Positions 57,597-64,000 of a stretch of DNA of 64,000 nt are shown in pieces. The stretch comes from Azonexus sp. GTDB taxonomy: Bacteria; Pseudomonadota; Gammaproteobacteria; Burkholderiales; Rhodocyclaceae. The notes under the pieces are model-generated. The model made no database searches. It was given only the letters and a program-made list of their open reading frames with translations, and was not told the origin of the DNA. A program made the translations under genes and the position numbers. The stretch lies in assembly GCF_023150235.1 (NCBI RefSeq), contig NZ_JAKLLH010000024.1, positions 1-64,000 on the forward strand, given 5' to 3'. The stretch's first letter is position 1; each line of letters opens with the position of its first letter.

Positions 57597-57796
57597 GATG
57601 TCCCGGAAGATATCTTGGGTTTGCCAGCAGCCTGTTCCCGCGCCTTTTTCTCCCAGTAGCGCTCGTTCTTGCTCTCGTCGGCAAAGCGGAAGCGGCCGGC
57701 GAGTTCGCAGCCTTTCATGCCGGGATTGCAGGGGAGGTTATTGACCTTGCTGCAACGGTCGTCGACCTCGTGCGGACAGCCCCAACTGCCGGCCAT
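57593..57796 (-). CDS. Small Cys-rich protein of unknown function
   Basis: A 67-residue protein with four cysteines in the first 30 residues (CPHEVDDRCSKVNNLPCNPG then KGC) and a charged, helical C-terminus with DESKNERYWEKKAREQAAGK. The spacing suggests a small metal-binding knuckle. I do not recognise the family. It lies 60 bases after glnS and overlaps the mntA start by four bases, so it is read in the same transcript. Confidence 0.7.
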   Translation of the reverse strand: MAGSWGCPHEVDDRCSKVNNLPCNPGMKGCELAGRFRFADESKNERYWEKKAREQAAGKPKISSGTS

Positions 57797-57856
57797 GTCA
57801 GACCCCGCAGCCGGCCAGTGCCGGCATCGGGCAGGGGGCGTGTCTGCAGCCGTGCA

Positions 57857-59659
57857 TCAGGCCTTGCCCCACGAATCCTTGAGCGTCACCGCGCGGTTGA
57901 ACACCGGGGCGCCGGCTTGCGAGTCGACGCGGTCGGCGACGAAATAGCCGTGGCGCTCGAACTGGAAGCGCTGCTCGGCAACGGCGTTCTTGAGCGAGGG
58001 TTCGAGCATCGCGGTGATCGTCGTTCTCGAGTTCGGATTCAGGTCGTCGAGGAAATTGCGCTCCAGTTCCGGGGCATCGCCTTCGCGGCGGGCGCCGGGG
58101 GCGGGCACGGCAAACAGGCGGTCGTAGAGGCGGATTTCGGCCGGGTAGGCGTGCGCAGCCGAGACCCAGTGCAGGTTGCCCTTGACCTTGACGCTGTCGG
58201 CACCCGGCGTGCCGGACTTGGTTTCCGGCAGGTAGGTGCAGTAGACCGCGATCACCTTGCCGTTCTCGTCCTTGTCGCAGCCGGTGCATTCGACCACGTA
58301 GCCATAGCGCAGGCGTGCCTTGTTACCGGGGAAGAGGCGGCGGAAGCCTTTTTCCGGGACTTCCTGGAAGTCTTCGGCCTCGATCCACAGTTCGCGGCCG
58401 AAGGGCATGCTGCGCTCGCCGAGTTCCGGCTTGAGCGGGTGGTTGGGCGCGTGGCAGTCCTCGAACTGGCCTGCCGGGTAGTTGTCGATGATCAACTTGA
58501 GCGGGGCGAGAACGCCGACCCGGCGCTCGTCGGAGAGGTTCATCACCTCACGCATCGCGTCTTCGAACAGCACGTAGTCGATCAGCGAGTCGTTCTTGGA
58601 AATGCCGATGCGGTCGGCAAAGAGCTTGAAGCCTTCCGGCGCGTAACCACGGCGGCGGGCGCCGACCAGGGTCGGCATGCGCGGATCGTCCCAGCCCTCG
58701 ACGTGCTTTTCCTCGACCAGCTGGATCAGCTTGCGCTTGGAGAGCACGACATAGGTCAGATTGAGGCGCGAGAATTCGATCTGCTGCGGCAGCGGGCGCT
58801 GCAGCAGACCGCCCTCGGCGAGGCGGGCGAGCAGCCAGTCGTAGAACGGGCGCTGGTCTTCGAATTCCAGGGTGCACAGCGAGTGGGTGATGTTCTCCAG
58901 CGCGTCCTCGATCGGATGCGCGAAGGTGTACATCGGGTACACCTTCCACTTGTCGCCGGTGTTGTGGTGCACCGCGTGGCGGATGCGGTAGATCGCCGGG
59001 TCGCGCAGGTTGATGTTGGGCGCGCTCATGTCGATTTTGGCGCGCAGGATGTGGCTGCCGTCGGGGAATTCGCCGGCCTGCATGCGCTTGAACAGGTCCA
59101 TGTTCTCGGCGACCGAACGGTTGCGGAACGGCGAATCCTTGCCCGGCTGGGTCAGGGTGCCGCGATTGGCGCGCATTTCGTCAGCCGACTGGCTATCGAC
59201 ATAGGCGTGGCCGGCGCTGATCAGGTACTCGGCGAAGGCGACCATCCAGTCGAAATAGTTGGAGGCGTAGTAGAGATTGCTTTCGCCGTCCTTTTCCCAC
59301 GAACAGCCCAGCCATTTCACGGCGTCGATGATCGAATCGACATATTCCTGTTCTTCTTTTTCAGGGTTGGTGTCGTCGAAACGCAGGTGGCAGCGGCCGC
59401 CGAATTCCTGGGCCAGGCCGAAGTTGAGCAGGATCGACTTGGCGTGGCCGAAGTGCAGGTAGCCGTTCGGCTCGGGCGGGAAGCGGGTGCGGATCTTGGC
59501 CGGGTCGAGTTCGGCGGCGGCATGGTCGGCGGCGGTGCCCGGCTGGCCGGCCCAGCGGCGCTGGGCATGTTTGCCGGCCGCGAGGGCGGCTTCGACGAGG
59601 TTGCGGATGAAATTGGCGGCCGGGGCCGGGGCGGTATTCTTGTCGTTGGGGGCGCTCAT
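57857..59659 (-). CDS. glnS: Glutaminyl-tRNA synthetase GlnS
   Basis: Charges tRNA-Gln. The 600-residue enzyme shows PPEPNGYLHFGHAKS (HIGH-like, HFGH at about 69-72), VLSKRKL (KMSKS-like), RFDDTNPEKE and the C-terminal anticodon-binding barrels. The start at 59659 (MSAPNDKN) is chosen because the region upstream (to 59773) lacks family features. It is the first gene of the chain that continues through mntA, hepT, the methyltransferase and pyrF. Confidence 0.97.
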   Translation of the reverse strand: MSAPNDKNTAPAPAANFIRNLVEAALAAGKHAQRRWAGQPGTAADHAAAELDPAKIRTRFPPEPNGYLHFGHAKSILLNFGLAQEFGGRCHLRFDDTNPEKEEQEYVDSIIDAVKWLGCSWEKDGESNLYYASNYFDWMVAFAEYLISAGHAYVDSQSADEMRANRGTLTQPGKDSPFRNRSVAENMDLFKRMQAGEFPDGSHILRAKIDMSAPNINLRDPAIYRIRHAVHHNTGDKWKVYPMYTFAHPIEDALENITHSLCTLEFEDQRPFYDWLLARLAEGGLLQRPLPQQIEFSRLNLTYVVLSKRKLIQLVEEKHVEGWDDPRMPTLVGARRRGYAPEGFKLFADRIGISKNDSLIDYVLFEDAMREVMNLSDERRVGVLAPLKLIIDNYPAGQFEDCHAPNHPLKPELGERSMPFGRELWIEAEDFQEVPEKGFRRLFPGNKARLRYGYVVECTGCDKDENGKVIAVYCTYLPETKSGTPGADSVKVKGNLHWVSAAHAYPAEIRLYDRLFAVPAPGARREGDAPELERNFLDDLNPNSRTTITAMLEPSLKNAVAEQRFQFERHGYFVADRVDSQAGAPVFNRAVTLKDSWGKA

Positions 59660-59787
59660 GGGCGGTCGGGAATGAATGAACTCAAAGTGGGGCGGAAAGC
59701 CGGGCATGAACTGGCGCGGGGAAAACGGGGCCGCTTGCGGGTGGACCGTGATTCGATCGCGTTGGCCGTTCAAGGATGGGCGCTATT

Positions 59788-62100
59788 TTAACCCGTGCCG
59801 CGGGCTGCGTCGGCGGTGCCGTTCCAGGCGGATAGCCAGGCGGTGAATTGTGCGGCAGCGAGCGGACGGGCAAAAAGATAACCCTGTAGCCAGCGGCAGC
59901 CGCTGTCGCGCAGGAGCAGGCGCTGGTTCTCGTTTTCCACGCCTTCGCCGACGGCTTGCAGGCCCAGTCCGTGCGCCAGCGCGACCACCGCGCGGACGAG
60001 CAGGCGGTCCGGCTCGCTGTCTTCGATCCGGGCGACGAAAGAGCGATCGATTTTCAGGGAATTGAAGGGAAAGCGGGAGAGATAGGAGAGCGAGGAGTAG
60101 CCGGTGCCGAAATCGTCGATGGCGATGCCGACACCGAGGGCGCGCAGGCTGCGCAACTGGTGGCAGGCCGGCGAATCGGGGGTGACGAGCAGGCTTTCGG
60201 TAATTTCCAGCGCCAGCCGTTCCGGCGGTAGCGAGAATTCGCGCAGGGTGCGTTCGACCAGGTTGTGAAAGCCGGGTTGTTCCAGTTGCCGTGTCGATAC
60301 ATTGACCGAGAGGCGCAGGCCGCGTCCGGCGACGGCGGGCCAGCGGGCAGCCTCGCGACAGGCTTCGCGCAATACGTATTCGCCAATGGCCGGGATCAGT
60401 CCCATGCTTTCGGCGATGGGGATGAATTCGTCCGGCCCGACCTTGCCCAGTTCGGCGGAGTGCCAGCGCAGCAGTGCCTCGGCGGCGACCGGCTGCCCGC
60501 TGCCGGCATCGACCACCGGCTGGAAGACGAGTGCGAATTCCTGGCGTTCCAGGGCCTCCTGGAGCTGGGTTTCCAGTTGCAGGCGACGCGAGATTTCCTC
60601 GGCCAGCGTCTGGCTGAAATGGCAGACGAGGTTGCGGCCGGCTTCCTTTGCCTTGTACATCGCGGCATCGGCGCTGGCCATCAGCTGCGTGCCGTCGCCG
60701 CCATCGGCCGGATAGGTGGCGATGCCGATGCTGGTGGTGATGGTCAGCGCCCGCTCGCCGATGTGCATGGGGGTATTGAATTGCTGCAGGATTTTGCCGG
60801 CGACGATGCCGGCATCGCTTTCGCGCATCAGTTCGGGGAGCAGTATGGCGAATTCGTCGCCGCCGAAACGGGCGACGGTATCGCTTTCGCGGACACAGGT
60901 GCGCAGCCAGACGGCGGCGGTCCGCAGGACCTGGTCGCCGGCGGCATGGCCGAGCGAATCGTTGATGCGCTTGAAATTGTCGAGATCGATGAACATCAGC
61001 GCCAGTGGCGCACGATGGCGCCCGGCGGTGTGCAGGGCCTTTTGCAGGCGGTCCTCGAAGAGAAAACGGTTGGGCAGGGCCGTGGCCGGGTCATGGTTGG
61101 CTTGCCAGGCGAAACGTGCCTGCAGGTCGCGCTGGTTGCGCCACTGGCGCAGGGCAACCGCGAGCAGGGTCAGGCAGAGCAGCAGGCCGGCAAAGGAAAT
61201 CGCCAGGGGCAGGGTCAGGCTTTGTCGCCAAGTGTTTTCGATCACTTCTTCATTGGCCGAAATGCTCAAGAGCAGGCCGAATTCCCCAATGCTGCGGTAG
61301 GCCACGCTACGCGGTGCGGCATCGCCCGGGTCGCGGCCGTGGTAGAAACCGTCCGCGCTTCGCTGCTGGCGTTCGCGGAAGACGTTGATTTCGGCGTAAT
61401 CCTTGTCGAAAGCTTCCGGCAGGGCCGGGAGTCGGGCGAGCAGGCGGGCATCGTCGCGATAGAGCGAGGTAACGGTGCCGGTGAGGTTGGTGGTGCTGCG
61501 GAAGTATTCGGTGAGTTTTTCGATATCGAGACCGGCGTAGATGGCGCCGATGAACTGGCCTTGCGCGTCGTGGCGGTTGAGGATGACCGGAATCGCCCAG
61601 CGTTGTGATTTGCGGCCAAAGATCGGGCGGCCGATGTAAATGCGCCGCTTGTCGCTGCGCGCCCTGGCCTCGCGAAAATAGTCGCGGTCACCGTAGTGCG
61701 GACGTTTTTCCGGAATCGGAATCGATGCCGCCAGCAATTCGCCCTGTGCGCCCAGGATGTTGAGTGAAGCGACCATGGGGAAATCGGCATGGCGCAGGCG
61801 GAGCATGCGGGTAGCGCCGACCCGGTCTTGCGGACGCTCGGGATTGAATTCGTGCAGATCGCCTTCGATGTTGCGCAGCATCAGTTCCAGGGACTGGAAG
61901 GTGCGCGCGGTGTAGCCGCTCATTGCCGTCGCCAGTAGTTTGAGGTCGCGCTCGACCTCGGCATAGGCGCGCTCGCGGCGGGTGTAGGTTTCGTAGGCGG
62001 TGAGGGCGACGATCAGCGCTACCAGGACGATGCCGCCAAGCAGCAATTTGAGTACCGGCAGGCCGGGCAGTCGGGGCTGGCGTTCGTCGCGAGTCTTCAT
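59788..62100 (-). CDS. Cache-domain GGDEF-EAL membrane protein
   Basis: The 770-residue protein has a helix at about 16-36, a periplasmic double-Cache sensor (about 40-290, with GRPIFGRKSQRWAIPVILNR), a second helix near 298-318, a cyclase domain with intact GGDEF (413-417) and a phosphodiesterase domain with intact EAL (541-543), DDFGTGYSSLSYL and VGEGVEN. It may make or degrade c-di-GMP in response to a small external ligand. The start at 62100 (MKTRDERQ) is the ATG nearest the first helix. Confidence 0.92.
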   Translation of the reverse strand: MKTRDERQPRLPGLPVLKLLLGGIVLVALIVALTAYETYTRRERAYAEVERDLKLLATAMSGYTARTFQSLELMLRNIEGDLHEFNPERPQDRVGATRMLRLRHADFPMVASLNILGAQGELLAASIPIPEKRPHYGDRDYFREARARSDKRRIYIGRPIFGRKSQRWAIPVILNRHDAQGQFIGAIYAGLDIEKLTEYFRSTTNLTGTVTSLYRDDARLLARLPALPEAFDKDYAEINVFRERQQRSADGFYHGRDPGDAAPRSVAYRSIGEFGLLLSISANEEVIENTWRQSLTLPLAISFAGLLLCLTLLAVALRQWRNQRDLQARFAWQANHDPATALPNRFLFEDRLQKALHTAGRHRAPLALMFIDLDNFKRINDSLGHAAGDQVLRTAAVWLRTCVRESDTVARFGGDEFAILLPELMRESDAGIVAGKILQQFNTPMHIGERALTITTSIGIATYPADGGDGTQLMASADAAMYKAKEAGRNLVCHFSQTLAEEISRRLQLETQLQEALERQEFALVFQPVVDAGSGQPVAAEALLRWHSAELGKVGPDEFIPIAESMGLIPAIGEYVLREACREAARWPAVAGRGLRLSVNVSTRQLEQPGFHNLVERTLREFSLPPERLALEITESLLVTPDSPACHQLRSLRALGVGIAIDDFGTGYSSLSYLSRFPFNSLKIDRSFVARIEDSEPDRLLVRAVVALAHGLGLQAVGEGVENENQRLLLRDSGCRWLQGYLFARPLAAAQFTAWLSAWNGTADAARGTG

Positions 62101-62400
62101 GAGGCGAAAATATAGCAGCCTCGGGGCGAAAGGTGCGTCCGCTGATAATTGCCGGCTGCCGATGGGCGCTGGTTTTTCCACCCGGATCGTGGTTCGGGAT
62201 CGCCTGAAACTTCAGTTCGGACGCAGATTTCGCTGATAAAGGCAGATTTGCCAACGGCGTAGCCATGGCTTTTCCAGCGACTGCCGGGAGCGTGTCCGCC
62301 GCCATCCAAAAAGACGGAAAATCCGCATTGTTCGTGGCTTATTCGCGTCATCTGCGTTAAAACCGCATTTTCCAGAATCAATACAGTGGGGTGTGCATTC
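62101..62400. other. Leader of fluC with inverted repeat copy
   Basis: Contains the fourth repeat copy (62211-62380, minus orientation), which ends about 20 bases before the fluC start. No clear fluoride riboswitch was recognised in this leader. Confidence 0.5.
62211..62380 (-). repeat. Copy of ~170-bp intergenic repeat, inverted
   Basis: Read on the minus strand: AAAATGCGGTTTTAACGCAG, then ATGACGCGAATAAG, a middle with CTCCCGGCAG, and GGCAAATCTGCCTTTATCAG then CGAAATCTGCGTCC. It shares both ends with the copy at 50454; the middle is more diverged. Confidence 0.8.
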
Positions 62401-62790
62401 ATGAATGCTGTCGGATTTTTCGCGGTCGGTGCCGGTGCGGCGCTGGGGGCCTGGGTGCGCTGGAGTTTGGGGCTGCTGCTCAACCCCTTGTTCCTGGCCT
62501 TGCCCCTGGGGACGTTGGCGGCAAATCTGCTGGGAGGCTATCTGGTGGGCGTGGCGGTGGGCCTGTTTCATCTCAATGCGCAATGGCCGCTGGCCTTGAA
62601 GTTATTCGCGATCACCGGTTTTCTCGGTGGACTGACCACTTTTTCCACTTTTTCCGCCGAGGTCGTCGAGCGGCTGCTCGCCGGTCAGGCCTGGCTGGGC
62701 TTGGGGGTGGCCAGTGTCCACCTTGCCGGCTCGCTGCTGGCTACCTGGCTGGGACTGCTGAGTGTGGGTGCCAGCCGGATCTGGGCTTAG
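62401..62790 (+). CDS. crcB: Fluoride channel FluC/CrcB
   Basis: A 129-residue membrane protein with four helices that forms a dimeric fluoride-specific channel expelling fluoride. GALGAWVRWSLG, GTLAANLLGGYLVG and GFLGGLTTFSTFSAE (the Phe/Thr track) are diagnostic. The ATG at 62401 is preferred over a GTG five codons earlier. It stands alone between repeat-rich intergenic DNA and a small lipoprotein gene. Confidence 0.92.
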   Translation: MNAVGFFAVGAGAALGAWVRWSLGLLLNPLFLALPLGTLAANLLGGYLVGVAVGLFHLNAQWPLALKLFAITGFLGGLTTFSTFSAEVVERLLAGQAWLGLGVASVHLAGSLLATWLGLLSVGASRIWA

Positions 62791-62862
62791 CGGGTGCAAC
62801 GAAATTGCAATCAGCGGGTAAGACAATGTCCGGGTTTGCATCAACATAACCTGGAGAAAATC

Positions 62863-63090
62863 ATGCGTTCCCTGCTTATCGCTTCCGTCGCCGCCCTGGC
62901 GCTTTCCGCCTGTGCCAGCCAGTCTGCCGCACCGGCCAGTTCTTCCGCCGCCAAGGCACCGCAATGCTGGAATGGCGACCTCGGTGCCTTCCAGGCCGTG
63001 GGCACCCAGGCAACGATTTCCGGTGTCACCGTCAGTTGCAAAACCACGAGCGACGGCAAGAACGCCCAGTGGATGGGCGCCGGCCATTGA
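62863..63090 (+). CDS. Small putative lipoprotein
   Basis: A 75-residue protein with a lipoprotein signal ending in the lipobox ALSAC (Cys at about residue 17), an Ala/Ser linker and a short domain with two Cys (PQCWNGD and VSCKTTSDG). A CTGGAGA site precedes the ATG; an in-frame extension to 62794 lacks one. The family is not recognised; it could be outer-membrane anchored. Confidence 0.65.
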   Translation: MRSLLIASVAALALSACASQSAAPASSSAAKAPQCWNGDLGAFQAVGTQATISGVTVSCKTTSDGKNAQWMGAGH

Positions 63091-63173
63091 TTGACCGGGC
63101 CGTCGATGTGGCTACATCGCGGCCACATCGCGGTAGCAGCCTTTGCCGCAGGGGGCGAATATAATTCGCCCCC

Positions 63174-64000
63174 ATGTCAGACCGATCAGACCCATCCCGC
63201 AAGTCGCCGCGTCCCGGCGCAGTTTCCAGACCGACTTCCGCCACGACGACAGTGTGCGGAAATCGGAACCCCTCCCCCGCCATTCCCTCCCCCGGCCCGA
63301 TCCTTGCCCTGACGGCGGACGCGCGTCGCCTGCATGCCTTGCGGCGCGAAGTGTCACGGTCGACGGGCGACAAGAAGCAAAAACTGCAGGCCGATCTGGC
63401 GGCGTTGCAGGAGCGTTCTCAGGCAGCGGTAGCGGCGCGGCGCGCCAAGTTGCCGCGTCCCGAGTTCCAGGACGACCTGCCGGTCAATGAGCGGCGGGGC
63501 GAGATTGCCGAGCTGATCGCCAGGCATCAGGTGGTGATCGTCTGCGGCGAGACCGGCTCGGGCAAGACCACGCAGTTGCCGAAGATCTGTCTCGATCTCG
63601 GCATCGGCGCGCGCGGCCTGATCGGCCATACGCAGCCGCGCCGGCTGGCGGCGCGGTCGGTGGCAACGCGCCTGGCGCAGGAACTGAAGACTCAGGTGGG
63701 GGCGGGGGTCGGCGTCAAAATCCGCTTCCACGACAAGTCGACCGTGGATAGCTGGGTCAAGCTGATGACCGACGGCATTCTGCTTGCCGAGTCGCAGTCC
63801 GATCCCTTCCTCAACGCCTACGAGGCGATCATCATCGACGAGGCGCACGAGCGCAGCCTCAATATCGATTTCCTGCTCGGCTACCTCAAGCAGTTGCTGG
63901 CCAAGCGGCCCGACCTCAAGGTGATCATCACCTCGGCGACCATCGACGCCGAGCGCTTTGCCGAGCATTTCACGGTCAACGGCAAAAAAGCGCCGATTAT
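63174..64000 (+). CDS. hrpA: ATP-dependent RNA helicase HrpA (partial, runs off the window)
   Basis: The first ~275 residues of a DEAH-box helicase: an N-terminal basic tail, [15 protein letters not shown] (I), [17 protein letters not shown] (Ia), [11 protein letters not shown] (Ib), [20 protein letters not shown] (II) and [15 protein letters not shown] (III). HrpA proteins process mRNA and rescue stalled ribosomes in proteobacteria. The gene continues beyond 64000. Three palindrome half-sites lie in frame (near 63354, 63737 and 63968). Confidence 0.92.
   Translation, partial: MSDRSDPSRKSPRPGAVSRPTSATTTVCGNRNPSPAIPSPGPILALTADARRLHALRREVSRSTGDKKQKLQADLAALQERSQAAVAARRAKLPRPEFQDDLPVNERRGEIAELIARHQVVIVCGETGSGKTTQLPKICLDLGIGARGLIGHTQPRRLAARSVATRLAQELKTQVGAGVGVKIRFHDKSTVDSWVKLMTDGILLAESQSDPFLNAYEAIIIDEAHERSLNIDFLLGYLKQLLAKRPDLKVIITSATIDAERFAEHFTVNGKKAPI

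Noticed and set aside
62101-62400. A possible fluoride riboswitch before crcB
   Set aside because: The leader is occupied by the dispersed repeat and no recognisable crcB-motif pseudoknot was seen.

Overview
The window is chromosomal DNA of a high-GC betaproteobacterium, most likely a Rhodocyclaceae member of the Dechloromonas/Azonexus type. This is inferred from gene content and order, not from a database search. Pointers are groESL under a perfect CIRCE element with a sigma-32-like promoter, the divergent yggS-proC-yggT-yggU / pilT-pilU arrangement, DUF485-actP, a very dense set of c-di-GMP and two-component proteins, and base composition. No rRNA, tRNA or CRISPR array was recognised.

Layout. 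1-0.4 kb: edge of an accessory region with a truncated Tn7-like TnsA endonuclease gene. 0.8-8.5 kb: tpx, groES-groEL, DUF485-actP acetate uptake, and a two-gene polysaccharide pair (phosphoglycosyl transferase plus membrane 4,6-dehydratase). 8.5-16.9 kb: yggU/yggT/proC/yggS facing pilT/pilU, a DUF4197 protein, rep helicase and a cytochrome c5. 17.3-23.4 kb: mobA, a DEAD-box helicase, a SIMPL protein and a phosphonate-type ABC transporter whose ATPase gene is broken by a 25-bp tandem duplication. 23.8-30.8 kb: signalling block with a haem-motif GGDEF-EAL protein, pncC, a REC-PAS-GGDEF protein and an AT-rich insert carrying a hybrid kinase and an XRE regulator. 31-38.5 kb: SWIM/SNF2 helicase, ubiB, a diguanylate cyclase and a response regulator. 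38.6-45.4 kb: FKBP, an RluF/RsuA-type pseudouridine synthase, a hybrid kinase whose HPt domain is out of frame, a second response regulator with the same unusual output domain, and a PhaJ-like hydratase. 45.5-50.4 kb: a MacAB-like export operon led by a possible DUF2441 protein. 50.8-54.7 kb: hemerythrin, RidA, a YkgJ-like protein, M23 peptidase, thioredoxin-like protein and YpfJ protease. 54.7-59.7 kb: a chain glnS - Cys-rich protein - mntA - hepT - DNA adenine methyltransferase - pyrF on the minus strand, in which a toxin-antitoxin/methyltransferase cassette is translationally coupled to pyrF. 59.8-64 kb: a Cache-GGDEF-EAL protein, fluC/crcB, a small lipoprotein and the start of hrpA.

Two repeat families overlay these genes. 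One is a SalI-centred palindrome (TTCACGGTCGACCGTGAA), found in full or as half-sites in intergenic hairpins and inside coding frames. The other is a roughly 170-bp intergenic repeat with inverted ends (AACGCAGAT...ATCTGCGTT) in four copies plus a fragment. Functional assignments below rest on motifs read by eye.
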